A stretch of DNA of 8,512 nucleotides from Bacteroides sp. (GCA_030592145.1 JAUVKJ010000057.1:1-8512); one strand, 5' to 3'. Counted from the first letter of the stretch, positions 1-6,793 are shown. Numbers and translations: made by a program. The notes: a model not told the origin generated them from the sequence alone.

Positions 1-181
1 CCTGGAAGCCCGAACTGTCAATGAAATTTATGCCGTCCATGCTCAGGACAACTTCTCTTCCCGGTTTTGAAACAATCCTGGTTAATTCTTCCCGAAGCGG
101 ATCTGCGATCAGGGTATTCATCCTACTTATTTTGTAAAATGAGATTCTGTAAATCCCGTCCTCAATGTTCAGTTTCAGCAT
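1..181 (-). CDS. STAS-domain protein (anti-sigma factor antagonist-like), 3' part missing
   Basis: Partial gene reading leftward from an ATG at 181-179; only the first 60 codons are inside the window. The translation starts MLKLNIEDGIYRIS and reaches MDGINFIDSSGF at residues 48-59. The FIDSSG stretch matches the phosphorylation loop of SpoIIAA/RsbV-type STAS proteins, where one serine after the Asp (S56 or S57 here) is the site phosphorylated by a partner kinase/anti-sigma factor. The strand/helix order before it (short beta hairpin, helix with DPLREELTRIVSK, then the VVLSM strand) also fits a STAS fold. By family knowledge it would act in the cytoplasm in a partner-switching pathway; no partner kinase or phosphatase is visible. 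It lies 150 bp downstream of aspS on the same strand and has its own near-match promoter element at 210-217. A small stand-alone protein or the STAS end of a larger one are both possible. Confidence 0.72.
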   Translation of the reverse strand, partial: MLKLNIEDGIYRISFYKISRMNTLIADPLREELTRIVSKPGREVVLSMDGINFIDSSGFQ

Positions 182-209
182 TATGCGATTGGTTGAGAAA
201 TCTGAAAGT

Positions 210-217
210 GAAATATA
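210..217 (-). promoter_or_regulatory. Candidate -7 promoter element for the STAS gene
   Basis: The minus strand reads TATATTTC, 7 of 8 to the Bacteroidota consensus TAnnTTTG, and ends 29 nt before the ATG at 181. A weak TTAC at 240-237 sits 19 nt further upstream in place of the usual -33 TTTG. It would give the STAS gene its own transcript rather than read-through from aspS. Inference from consensus and spacing only. Confidence 0.35.
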
Positions 218-287
218 AATGTTTAAAAGACGCTACGTAAGCATCTACATTGAACTTATTAACAAAAACACCTGGTTTTTAAACATT
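218..287. repeat. 11-bp inverted repeat flanking the STAS upstream region
   Basis: AATGTTTAAAA at 218-228 is the exact reverse complement of TTTTAAACATT at 277-287, with 48 bp between. The left arm directly abuts the candidate -7 element at 210-217. It could be a paired operator or a weak stem in the aspS 3' region. The sequence is AT-rich, so chance cannot be excluded. Confidence 0.35.
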
Positions 288-307
288 CCGGCGTAATTGC
301 TGGTATA

Positions 308-328
308 CGGGACACAGGCAGCCTCCCG
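308..328 (-). terminator. Weak stem-loop just after aspS
   Basis: CGGGA at 308-312 pairs with TCCCG at 324-328 across an 11-nt loop, starting 3 nt after the aspS stop codon. There is no T-tract on the minus strand after it, so intrinsic termination is doubtful. Confidence 0.25.
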
Positions 329-331
329 GTG

Positions 332-2080
332 TTACTTCTTTCTCTGAAGCCTGAGCTCATCCAGTTGCTCTTCAGAGACATCAGAAGGCGTGTCGATCAT
401 CACATCCCTGCCCGAATTGTTTTTTGGAAATGCGATCACATCCCGGATGGAATCGAGTCCCGCAAAAAGCGCCACCCAGCGGTCAAACCCAAAGGCTATG
501 CCCCCATGTGGCGGAGCTCCGTACCGGAATGCATTTATCAGGAAACCGAACTGCTTCCTGGCTTCTTCCTCGGTAAATCCAAGATTTTTGAACATCAGCT
601 TCTGCAGATCTGTATCGTGTATCCGGATGGATCCTCCCCCGATCTCGACCCCGTTAATTACCAGGTCATAGGCATTGGCCCGTACTTTCCCGGGGTCGCT
701 GTCAAACAGGGCAAGGTCTTCGATCTTGGGCGAGGTAAAAGGATGATGCATGGCATGGAACCTTTGAGATTCTTCGTTCCATTCCAGCAATGGGAAATCC
801 ACCACCCACAGAGGCCTGTAAGTGTCCATAATACGCAGTCCCAATCGATTCCCCATTTCAAGCCTCAATTCCGAGAGGGCTTTTCGGGTGGACTCTTTTT
901 CGCCCGCCAGTATCAGGATCAGGTCACCGGGAGCAGCCTTTAATTGTTCCGCCCAGGCTTTTAACTCATCCTGATTAAAGAATTTATCAACGGAGGATTT
1001 AAAGCTGCCATCCCCGTTACACCTGGCATGGATCAGTCCCTTTGCACCTATCTGTGGCCGTGTTACGAAATCCGTTAATCCGTCAAGTTCCTTCCTGGAA
1101 TAGCCGGCACATCCCTCCGCACATATTGCACCGATGTATTCAGCCTCATCGAAAACACGGAATCCCTTTCCCTTTGCAAGCGAGGTCAGCTCGCTGATTT
1201 TCATTTCGAAACGAAGGTCGGGCTTATCCGTTCCATACTCTTCCATGGCCTGACTATATGGCATTTTCTCGAATGTACCTTCGATCTCAACACTTAGTAC
1301 TTCCCTGAACAGATGCTTTGTCAGTCCCTCGAAAGCATCCAGCACATCATCCCGCTCAACGAAAGACATCTCACAATCAATCTGTGTGAATTCCGGCTGC
1401 CGATCGGCCCTGAGATCTTCATCCCTGAAGCATCTCACGATCTGGAAATACTTATCATACCCGGCCACCATCAATAATTGCTTGAAGGTCTGCGGAGATT
1501 GGGGCAGAGCGTAGAACTGCCCTTCGTTCATCCTTGAAGGAACGATAAAATCCCTGGCCCCTTCGGGGGTGGATTTGATCAGGAAGGGGGTTTCTATCTC
1601 GAGAAAGCCCCGGGAATCAAGGTACCGCCTTACCTCCTGGGCCATTCTGTGCCGCAGTTCCATGTTCTTTCTGATCGAGGGCCGGCGAAGATCCATATAC
1701 CTGTACTTCATCCTGAGTTCATCTCCGCCATCGGTATCGTTTTCAATGGTGAATGGGGGAACTTCTGCTGCTTTCAGGATGTTCAGTTCAGTCACCAGGA
1801 TCTCAATATCCCCGGTCAGCATTTTAGGATTCTTTTTGCTTCGTTCAGTTACTATTCCGCTGGCCCGGATAACATATTCCCGTCCCAGTTTCCGTGCCTG
1901 CCTGCAAAGATCTTCATTCTCGTCCATATTAAAGATCAGCTGGGTTATCCCGTAGCGATCTCTCAGGTCTACAAAGGTCATTCCGCCCAGGTCTCTCGAG
2001 CGCTGTACCCATCCGCTCAGTGTTGCGGATTCCCCGGCATGTTCAAGTCTCAGCTCCCCGCAGGTATGTGTTCTGTACAT
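332..2080 (-). CDS. aspS: Aspartyl-tRNA synthetase
   Basis: Class II aminoacyl-tRNA synthetase that activates L-aspartate with ATP and charges tRNA-Asp in the cytoplasm. The 582 residues are close to the usual bacterial length of about 590. The N-terminal OB-fold anticodon-binding domain covers about residues 1-105 ([20 protein letters not shown] at 22-41). The catalytic core begins with motif 1 around 140-166 and has motif 2 with FRDED at 218-222, preceded by [20 protein letters not shown]. The bacterial GAD insertion spans roughly 290-405. Motif 3 is GIAFGFDRW at 527-535, where GFDRW replaces the more common GLDRL. The ATG at 2080-2078 gives the expected start [11 protein letters not shown]. 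No Shine-Dalgarno site is seen, and an exact TACATTTG promoter element lies 33 nt upstream. It is divergent from tadA; the STAS gene follows after 150 bp. Whether it also charges tRNA-Asn cannot be told from the sequence alone. Confidence 0.98.
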   Translation of the reverse strand: MYRTHTCGELRLEHAGESATLSGWVQRSRDLGGMTFVDLRDRYGITQLIFNMDENEDLCRQARKLGREYVIRASGIVTERSKKNPKMLTGDIEILVTELNILKAAEVPPFTIENDTDGGDELRMKYRYMDLRRPSIRKNMELRHRMAQEVRRYLDSRGFLEIETPFLIKSTPEGARDFIVPSRMNEGQFYALPQSPQTFKQLLMVAGYDKYFQIVRCFRDEDLRADRQPEFTQIDCEMSFVERDDVLDAFEGLTKHLFREVLSVEIEGTFEKMPYSQAMEEYGTDKPDLRFEMKISELTSLAKGKGFRVFDEAEYIGAICAEGCAGYSRKELDGLTDFVTRPQIGAKGLIHARCNGDGSFKSSVDKFFNQDELKAWAEQLKAAPGDLILILAGEKESTRKALSELRLEMGNRLGLRIMDTYRPLWVVDFPLLEWNEESQRFHAMHHPFTSPKIEDLALFDSDPGKVRANAYDLVINGVEIGGGSIRIHDTDLQKLMFKNLGFTEEEARKQFGFLINAFRYGAPPHGGIAFGFDRWVALFAGLDSIRDVIAFPKNNSGRDVMIDTPSDVSEEQLDELRLQRKK

Positions 2081-2086
2081 GTGTGT

Positions 2087-2094
2087 TATATTTG
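2087..2094 (+). promoter_or_regulatory. -7 promoter element for tadA
   Basis: TATATTTG is an exact match to the Bacteroidota -7 consensus TAnnTTTG and ends 34 nt before the tadA ATG. No convincing -33 TTTG is seen; that position would fall inside the aspS coding region. The implied leader is about 25-30 nt. Confidence 0.5.
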
Positions 2095-2112
2095 TCAGTA
2101 AAATTTCCGGTA

Positions 2113-2120
2113 CAAATGTA
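2113..2120 (-). promoter_or_regulatory. -7 promoter element for aspS
   Basis: The minus strand reads TACATTTG, an exact TAnnTTTG match, 33 nt before the aspS ATG. A CTTG at 2139-2136 is the nearest -33 candidate, but its 15-16 nt spacing is short. This element and the tadA one lie 18 bp apart on opposite strands in the 47-bp gap, so the two transcripts would start within a few bases of each other. Confidence 0.5.
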
Positions 2121-2127
2121 ATAATTC

Positions 2128-2574
2128 ATGTCTTACAAGATTTACTCCGACGAGTATTTTATGAATGAAGCCCTGAAAGAAGCGATGAAAGCCAGGGAGG
2201 AACATGAGATACCGGTTGGTGCCGTGATTGTGGCAGACAGGCGGATCATTGCCCGGGCACACAACCAGACCGAAATCCTGCATGATGTCACCGCCCACGC
2301 AGAAATGCTTGCCATAACGGCGGCTGCCAACAGCCTGGGGGCCAAATATCTGAACCAGTGCACCCTGTTTGTGACCCTCGAACCCTGTACCATGTGCGCA
2401 TCTGCAAGTGCCTGGGCACAGCTGGGTAGGGTCGTTTACGGGGCAAAGGACCCCAAGGCGGGCTATGGAAGGATCATCCAGGATATTCTCCATCCGAAAA
2501 CGAAAACAAAGTCAGGAGTGCTTGAAAAGGAATGTTCAGGGCTTCTTTCTGATTTCTTCAGGGACAGGAGGTGA
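2128..2574 (+). CDS. tadA: tRNA-specific adenosine deaminase
   Basis: Zinc-dependent cytidine/deoxycytidylate deaminase fold enzyme that converts adenosine 34 to inosine in the anticodon of tRNA-Arg(ACG). At 148 residues it has typical TadA length. The catalytic motif HAE is at 57-59 (zinc-binding His57, proton-shuttle Glu59) and the second zinc motif PCTMC at 86-90 (Cys87 and Cys90). IPVGAVIV at 28-35 and GAKDPKAGYG around 106-115 are family hallmarks. After the second zinc motif the sequence is ASAS, where TadA usually has AGA, a small departure away from the metal ligands. The start MSYKIYSDEYFMNEAL is the first ATG after the promoter element and no Shine-Dalgarno site is present. It is divergent from aspS and convergent with aroA. 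A guanine or cytosine deaminase of the same fold is less likely, given the FMNEALKEAMKA N-terminus and the Arg-rich C-terminus. Confidence 0.93.
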   Translation: MSYKIYSDEYFMNEALKEAMKAREEHEIPVGAVIVADRRIIARAHNQTEILHDVTAHAEMLAITAAANSLGAKYLNQCTLFVTLEPCTMCASASAWAQLGRVVYGAKDPKAGYGRIIQDILHPKTKTKSGVLEKECSGLLSDFFRDRR

Positions 2575-2638
2575 TTGATCCGCTTCATTCATACCCGATC
2601 CTGTACCTTCCCGGATCCGGGACAGGGAACGATCAATC
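2573..2638. terminator. Shared convergent inverted repeat between tadA and aroA
   Basis: The outer arms GATTGATC (2573-2580) and GATCAATC (2631-2638) are exact reverse complements. Inside, CCTGT (2600-2604) pairs with ACAGG (2622-2626) around the perfect 12-bp palindrome CCCGGATCCGGG at 2610-2621, with a 5-nt bulge on the left. The last two bases of the tadA TGA fall in the left arm and the aroA TGA (2635-2633) lies in the right arm. It can fold in both transcripts and is the best candidate for a bidirectional terminator, though neither side has a T-tract. Confidence 0.5.
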
Positions 2639-3868
2639 CAGTTCCTTCAGGCTGAATCCTGTGCTTTCCAGGTCTTTCCAGAATCCCGGATAGGACTTGT
2701 TTACTACTCCCGGATCTTCAATGATAAGCTCTGGGTGTTTAATGGCTGCGGGACTAAAAGCCATGGCCATCCGGTGGTCATGGTAGGTTTTTATTTGCTT
2801 TATCTGCGGAACATCGCTTGTTTTTTCCCCATCCCATGAGATCCAGGCACCCCCAGGGTCAGCTTTAAGGACAATGCCCAGCTTTTTTATCTCAACCTGA
2901 AGTGCATGGATCCTGTCGGTTTCCTTGATTTTCAGTGTACGGGTCCCGCTCATATAAAAAGGCAGATCGACCAGTGAGCATAATACTACCATGGTTTGAA
3001 CCAGGTCCGGGTTGTTGCTGAAGTCAAATTCAAATCTTTCGATGGTCCGCGGAATGTTTCTCAGAACAATTCCATCCTTTCGGAAAAGAGTCTCCACGCC
3101 CAGGGGATGGAACAGTTCCGGCAGCACCGAATCTCCCTGGTAGCTTCCCCTTTGGAGACCCCCTACCTCCAGCTCAGTCCGTCCTGTAAGAACCGCCAGT
3201 GCATACCAGTAACCGGCCGCGCTCCAATCCGCCTCTATGCTCATATCTTTCCCCCTGAATTTGTGAAAGGGTATCCTGATCCCGGATCCTGAAAATCTGA
3301 CAGGGATGCCCAGGTCAAGCATGAGATTTTTTGTCAGATGTATATAGGAAGAAGAAACGATCTCATTCCCGAGACGGATGATCAAACCGTTTTGTAATGC
3401 GGGTGCTATCATCATTAATGCGCTGATAAACTGGCTGGAGATGCTGCTGTCAACCGATATTTCACCTCCGGGTATTCTTCTTCCCTGAATGGAAAGAGGG
3501 GGATATCCCGGTTTTTCCAGGTATTGGATCCCGGCACCAAGTTCATTCAGTGCGTCTACAAGTTCACCGATGGGCCGTTGACGCATCCGCTCCGAGCCGG
3601 TAAGCACGAACCTTCCCTCACGGATGCTCAGATAGGCCGTCAGGAACCTCATTGCCGTTCCCGCATACCCTATATCTATAGTACCCTCACCGGATCGCAG
3701 GGCCCCTTCCAGCACCCTGGTATCATCGCTGGTTGAAAGGTTTTCAAGTGTTCCTGCCCGGTCGGCCAGGGCATTCAGGATCAGCAGGCGGTTGCTGATG
3801 GATTTTGAGGCAGGCAGGATAATGCCTCCGAGCAGGTCTTTCTGATCCATCTGTAATTGATACCGCAT
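2633..3868 (-). CDS. aroA: 3-phosphoshikimate 1-carboxyvinyltransferase (EPSP synthase)
   Basis: Transfers the enolpyruvyl group of PEP to shikimate-3-phosphate, the sixth step of the shikimate pathway to chorismate and aromatic amino acids, in the cytoplasm. The 411 residues are slightly short of the 427 in E. coli. Visible motifs, in order: LPASKSISNR at 18-27 (Lys22, Ser23, Arg27 bind substrates), GYAGTAMRFL at 67-76, ERMRQRPIGEL at 93-103, DSSISSQF at 140-147, NNPDLVQT at 285-292 with catalytic Asp288 (E. coli Asp313), KETDR at 315-319 with Glu316, DHRMAMAF at 364-371 and KSYPGFWK at 391-398. The residue after AGTAMR is Phe75 where E. coli has Pro101. The ATG at 3868 gives MRYQLQMDQKD; no Shine-Dalgarno site is seen. 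It is divergent from the proline dehydrogenase gene and convergent with tadA, so it appears to be transcribed alone, not in an aro operon. Confidence 0.97.
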   Translation of the reverse strand: MRYQLQMDQKDLLGGIILPASKSISNRLLILNALADRAGTLENLSTSDDTRVLEGALRSGEGTIDIGYAGTAMRFLTAYLSIREGRFVLTGSERMRQRPIGELVDALNELGAGIQYLEKPGYPPLSIQGRRIPGGEISVDSSISSQFISALMMIAPALQNGLIIRLGNEIVSSSYIHLTKNLMLDLGIPVRFSGSGIRIPFHKFRGKDMSIEADWSAAGYWYALAVLTGRTELEVGGLQRGSYQGDSVLPELFHPLGVETLFRKDGIVLRNIPRTIERFEFDFSNNPDLVQTMVVLCSLVDLPFYMSGTRTLKIKETDRIHALQVEIKKLGIVLKADPGGAWISWDGEKTSDVPQIKQIKTYHDHRMAMAFSPAAIKHPELIIEDPGVVNKSYPGFWKDLESTGFSLKELD

Positions 3869-3897
3869 GTGTTGTATAATATGATATAAAACCCTCT

Positions 3898-3905
3898 TAA
3901 AAGTA
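3898..3905 (-). promoter_or_regulatory. Candidate -7 promoter element for aroA
   Basis: The minus strand reads TACTTTTA, 7 of 8 to TAnnTTTG, 30 nt before the aroA ATG, which matches the spacing of the exact elements in this window. No -33 TTTG is evident. Weak. Confidence 0.3.
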
Positions 3906-3923
3906 AAAATTTTATCCGGAATT

Positions 3924-3931
3924 GATCTTTG
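3924..3931 (+). promoter_or_regulatory. Candidate -7 promoter element for the proline dehydrogenase gene
   Basis: GATCTTTG is 7 of 8 to TAnnTTTG and ends 39 nt before the preferred ATG at 3970, the same spacing as the exact gdhA element. If real, the upstream TTG at 3922 cannot be the start, because it would precede the transcript. Three copies of ATTGAT (3921, 3934, 3943) crowd this region. Confidence 0.3.
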
Positions 3932-3969
3932 TCATTGATTATATTGATCCCGGGATGTTATTTTGTTGT

Positions 3970-5139
3970 ATGATCTCTTTCGACAATACGGAAATTGCCT
4001 TCAGAATCAAGTCTGATAAAGAACTCCGGAAGGCTTGTTTCCTGTTCAGGTCCATATCCAACAGGGGAATTGTAAAAATCGGAGGATTTATCTCCAGTCT
4101 GGCCATAAGCATTCGATTCCCCATAAACTGGCTCATAAAGCCGACCATTTACAGCCATTTCTGCGGGGGTGAAACCATTGAGGATTGTCTTCCAACCGTT
4201 CAGAAACTGGCCCGGTACAAAGTGGGATCTGTACTGGACTATTCCGTGGAGGGCGGTGAAAAAACCGAACAGATCGATACTGCCCTGGAAGAAACCCTGA
4301 AAACTGTCATCAATGCCGCCGGGAATGAGAACATAGCCTTTGCCGTCTTTAAACCAACCGCCTTCTGCCAGAGCGAGGTCCTCAGGAAGAAAAGTGCAGG
4401 AAAAACCCTCGTCCCGGAGGAAGAACGGGAAGCGGAACATTTCCGCAGCCGGGTAGACAAACTCTGCAGCACGGCCCATGAGCACAGGGTCAGGATCATG
4501 ATCGATGCAGAAGACTATTACTACCAGAATTTCATTGATGAAGTGGTGATGGAAATGATGGAGAAATACAACAAAAAGGAAGCCATTGTCTATAACACTT
4601 ACCAGATGTACCGATGGGACCGCATGGATTTTTTCCGGAAGGATCTGGACAGGGCGCGTGTAAAAAATTTCTATCTTGGAATTAAATTTGTCAGGGGCGC
4701 CTATATGGAACGGGAACGCAAAAGGGCGGAAGAAGAGGAATATCCTTCTCCCATTCATCCGGACAAGGAAAGCACGGACCGTGATTTCGACGCAGCACTG
4801 AAATTTGCGGTTGAGAACATGGACCGGGTCTCACTCTTCAACGGTACCCATAATGAGAAAAGCAGTTTGTATCTGACACAGCTGATGGAAGAACACAACA
4901 TTGCGAGGGACGATGAACGCTGTTATTTCTCCCAGCTGTACGGGATGAGCGACCACATCAGCTTTAATCTCGCGCATGAAGGATACAATGTTGCAAAATA
5001 CCTGCCCTACGGCCCGGTTCGCCATGTTCTGCCATACCTGATCCGGAGAACGGAAGAGAATACTTCCATTGCGGGACAAACAAGCCGGGAGCTTAACCTT
5101 GTCCTCACGGAGCGAAAGCGAAGGAAAAATAAATCATAA
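3970..5139 (+). CDS. Proline dehydrogenase (monofunctional, FAD-dependent)
   Basis: Oxidises L-proline to 1-pyrroline-5-carboxylate with FAD and passes electrons to the quinone pool at the membrane; first step of proline catabolism to glutamate. The ATG at 3970 gives 389 residues starting MISFDNTEIAF. An open frame continues upstream to a TTG at 3922, but the extra 16 residues (Cys-rich, hydrophobic) look non-coding and overlap the candidate promoter; an ATG at 3955 is a second alternative. Motifs of the beta/alpha-barrel, in this numbering: FKPTAF at 127-132, MIDAED at 177-182, YNTYQMYRWDR at about 208-218, KFVRGAY at 239-245, GTHN at 292-295, QLYGM at 322-326, PYG at 346-348 and LIRRTEEN at 357-364. 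The last contains the paired arginines that bind the proline carboxylate in PutA. There is no P5C dehydrogenase domain, so the protein is not PutA-like; that enzyme must be encoded elsewhere. The small membrane protein gene follows after 51 bp. Confidence 0.94.
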   Translation: MISFDNTEIAFRIKSDKELRKACFLFRSISNRGIVKIGGFISSLAISIRFPINWLIKPTIYSHFCGGETIEDCLPTVQKLARYKVGSVLDYSVEGGEKTEQIDTALEETLKTVINAAGNENIAFAVFKPTAFCQSEVLRKKSAGKTLVPEEEREAEHFRSRVDKLCSTAHEHRVRIMIDAEDYYYQNFIDEVVMEMMEKYNKKEAIVYNTYQMYRWDRMDFFRKDLDRARVKNFYLGIKFVRGAYMERERKRAEEEEYPSPIHPDKESTDRDFDAALKFAVENMDRVSLFNGTHNEKSSLYLTQLMEEHNIARDDERCYFSQLYGMSDHISFNLAHEGYNVAKYLPYGPVRHVLPYLIRRTEENTSIAGQTSRELNLVLTERKRRKNKS

Positions 5140-5145
5140 TGCAAA

Positions 5146-5153
5146 GATCTTTG
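5146..5153 (+). promoter_or_regulatory. Candidate -7 promoter element for the small membrane protein gene
   Basis: GATCTTTG, the same octamer as before the proline dehydrogenase gene, ends 38 nt before the ATG at 5191. It matches TAnnTTTG at 7 of 8 positions. It could give this gene its own promoter, or co-transcription with the preceding gene may be enough. Weak. Confidence 0.25.
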
Positions 5154-5190
5154 ACAACAAAAAACCACTATCCGTATCTATCTGGGCAAG

Positions 5191-5622
5191 ATGATCCTGG
5201 TGATCGTCACGGTTGTTCTGCTTGTGGGAATCATGGTATCCGGCTGGTTTGAAAAGGATGTTTTCGGCATTTCTAAATATCAATGGGTCATTCTCGTCAC
5301 ACTGGTATACCTGGTCCTGGTGACAACATCGAGGTTACGCCAGCTGAATTACTTTTACTTTAGCGACGAGGGCGACAAGATCCTGATACGCTATTACCCT
5401 ATCCATCCGCTTGTTCAAAAAAAGAAAGCTGTTCAGATACCGAAAATCGGTCTTGCCGGATATGAGATCAAAAGCTCCATGCTTGGCTTGAAGAAGGTAC
5501 TTATCCTCCAACAGAAAGTAAAAGGTTCGGTGGCCAAATATCCTCCCATCGGGATCACTTCCCTGAACAGGAAAGAATCTGATCTCCTTACAAAACAGCT
5601 CAATAAATACCTTAGGCCCTGA
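5191..5622 (+). CDS. Uncharacterised small membrane protein, two N-terminal helices and a cytoplasmic beta-rich domain
   Basis: I do not recognise this 143-residue protein by function. Two hydrophobic segments are clear: residues 1-19 (MILVIVTVVLLVGIMVSGW) and about 32-46 (WVILVTLVYLVLVTT), joined by a short loop EKDVFGISKY. The next arginines (SRLR at 47-50) suggest that the rest is cytoplasmic. Residues 52-125 alternate short beta strands (YFYFSD, KILIRYYP, KKAVQIP, KKVLILQQKVKG), and a final amphipathic helix spans 126-141. Two helices followed by a PH-like beta barrel with a terminal helix is a plausible fold, but this is inference. The ATG at 5191 is the first usable start after an in-frame stop at 5152; it has no Shine-Dalgarno site and begins directly in the membrane segment, which is slightly unusual. 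It lies 51 bp after the proline dehydrogenase gene on the same strand and converges on dprA with 7 bp between. A role as a membrane partner of ProDH is possible but unsupported. Confidence 0.8.
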   Translation: MILVIVTVVLLVGIMVSGWFEKDVFGISKYQWVILVTLVYLVLVTTSRLRQLNYFYFSDEGDKILIRYYPIHPLVQKKKAVQIPKIGLAGYEIKSSMLGLKKVLILQQKVKGSVAKYPPIGITSLNRKESDLLTKQLNKYLRP

Positions 5623-5629
5623 ACGGATT

Positions 5630-6733
5630 TTACCTGATCATCCTGTAATAATCACCGGGCATCGCCCGGATCAATCCGGCAAATTCCAGGTCGAGCAAAA
5701 CACCTGATATCCTGCTTACCGGAAGGCCCGTGCGAAAGCATATCAGATCGATGGAAGAATCACCCTCGGATTGAAGAACCTGCAGGATGGTCTTTTCCAC
5801 AGGGGTGCATTCCCGAAATAAGGCTTTCTGCATGTTTTGTTTTTTTACCGCAGGCGGCTCCCACCCAAGCAGGTATTCAACATCCTTATAACCCTCGATC
5901 AGGGCCGCCTTATGAGATTTTATCAGGCGGTTGCACCCGGCCGAAGAAAGATCGGATATCCTGCCCGGGAAAGCAAAAACATCACGGTGATAGGAATCGG
6001 CAAGATCGGCAGTGATCAGAGCTCCCCCCCTGATACCTGATTCCACAACGATTGTCGCCTCGGAGAGTCCGGCAATGATCCTGTTCCTCTTGATAAAATT
6101 ATTCCTTTCCGGTTTTTCACCACTGGAAAAATCCGTAACAAGTGCACCTGATGATTCAATCTTTCCTGCTATCTGCCGGTGGATGGAAGGGTACAGAAAT
6201 TTCAACCCGTGTCCAAGTACGGCAACGGTCTCCAGTCCGCACTCCAGGGCAGTTTTATGTGCACAATGGTCTATTCCGTATGCCAGTCCGCTGACAACAA
6301 CCAGCCTGTGATTTCTTCCTGCCAGGTCCCTGATCAGCCTTCTGCAGGCCTCCAGGCCATGGGGTGTTGGCCGGCGTGTACCAACCACACTGAGTATTTT
6401 CTTTCCGTCCAGATCCAGGTTCCCCCTGGCATATAATACAAGAGGAGCATCCTCACAATATCTCAATTTTTCCGGATAATCATCTTCAAGGTAAAACAGG
6501 CATTTTATTTTATTTTCCCGGATATAGTCAAGCTCTACCCGGGCTTTTTCGATCACTGTTTTATCGAGGACACGGTCTGCCAGCATAGAGCCCACGCCTG
6601 GTATTTTAATAAGGGTTCTCCGATCCAGGCGAAATACGGCTTCCGCACTGCCCGTATAGGCCAGGATACGTTTCGAACCGATGTTCCCGATGCCGGGAAC
6701 CATGCCCAGGGCGATCATGTATAGTTTTTCCAT
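5630..6733 (-). CDS. dprA: DNA-processing protein DprA (Smf)
   Basis: Binds incoming single-stranded DNA and loads RecA during natural transformation; widely kept even in lineages not known to be competent. The ATG at 6733 gives 367 residues starting MEKLYMIALGMVPGIG. A GTG six codons upstream (6751) would also be in frame, but family members usually begin close to the IALGMVPGIG helix. The N-terminal helix-hairpin-helix region has IPGVGS at 44-49. The Rossmann-like core carries SGLAYGID at 148-155, GHGLKFLYP at 174-182, KRNRIIAGLS at 215-224 (the conserved RNRIIAGLS signature), GGALITA at 236-242 and FPG at 255-257. A C-terminal winged-helix domain follows from about 312 to 361 (TPVEKTILQVLQ onward). 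AAAGGG shortly before the ATG is the only Shine-Dalgarno-like stretch seen in the window. A near-match promoter octamer (TATTTATG, minus strand 6763-6756) lies 23 nt upstream. Divergent from gdhA. Confidence 0.96.
   Translation of the reverse strand: MEKLYMIALGMVPGIGNIGSKRILAYTGSAEAVFRLDRRTLIKIPGVGSMLADRVLDKTVIEKARVELDYIRENKIKCLFYLEDDYPEKLRYCEDAPLVLYARGNLDLDGKKILSVVGTRRPTPHGLEACRRLIRDLAGRNHRLVVVSGLAYGIDHCAHKTALECGLETVAVLGHGLKFLYPSIHRQIAGKIESSGALVTDFSSGEKPERNNFIKRNRIIAGLSEATIVVESGIRGGALITADLADSYHRDVFAFPGRISDLSSAGCNRLIKSHKAALIEGYKDVEYLLGWEPPAVKKQNMQKALFRECTPVEKTILQVLQSEGDSSIDLICFRTGLPVSRISGVLLDLEFAGLIRAMPGDYYRMIR
5655..5669. other. GC-rich hairpin in the 3' end of dprA
   Basis: CCGGGC at 5655-5660 and GCCCGG at 5664-5669 form a perfect 6-bp stem with a 3-nt loop. 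An overlapping alternative pairs CCGGAT at 5666-5671 with ATCCGG at 5674-5679. It sits about 33 nt past the stop of the convergent small gene and about 20 nt before the dprA stop. With only 7 bp between the genes, it is the nearest possible terminator for the plus-strand transcript. There is no T-tract, and coding constraint could explain it. Confidence 0.3.
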
Positions 6734-6781
6734 TTGCCCTTTAATGATCACAGTTCATAAATATCAGTATCCGCAAGCCGG

Positions 6782-6793
6782 AACAGCGCTGTT
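6782..6793. promoter_or_regulatory. Perfect 12-bp palindrome in the dprA-gdhA divergent region
   Basis: AACAGCGCTGTT is self-complementary over 12 bp, 49 bp upstream of the dprA ATG and about 90 bp upstream of the gdhA -7 element. The size and shape suit a dimeric repressor or activator site. No regulator is known for it. The rest of this 195-bp gap is AT-rich, with the gdhA promoter at its right end. Confidence 0.3.

Noticed and set aside
329..2101. Several plus-strand open frames opposite aspS
   Set aside because: They overlap the full-length, motif-complete aspS and show no domain features or promoter context of their own.
3921..3948. Three ATTGAT copies as a tandem operator
   Set aside because: Spacings of 13 and 9 bp are irregular and the motif is short and AT-rich; chance is the simplest explanation.
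3958..4758. Long minus-strand open frame (266 codons) opposite proline dehydrogenase
   Set aside because: Shadow of the real gene: its translation has no family motifs, while the plus strand carries all proline dehydrogenase signatures.
5132..5194. A peptide-like reading in another frame (KIFDNKKPLSVSIWAR) ending at the start of the small membrane protein, suggesting a frameshifted longer N-terminus
   Set aside because: That frame has no start codon between the proline dehydrogenase end and this stretch, and it is too short to judge. The ATG at 5191 works without a correction.
6734..6751. GTG start of dprA at 6751, adding six residues
   Set aside because: The ATG at 6733 has the only Shine-Dalgarno-like sequence nearby and fits the usual N-terminus just before the IALGMVPGIG helix.
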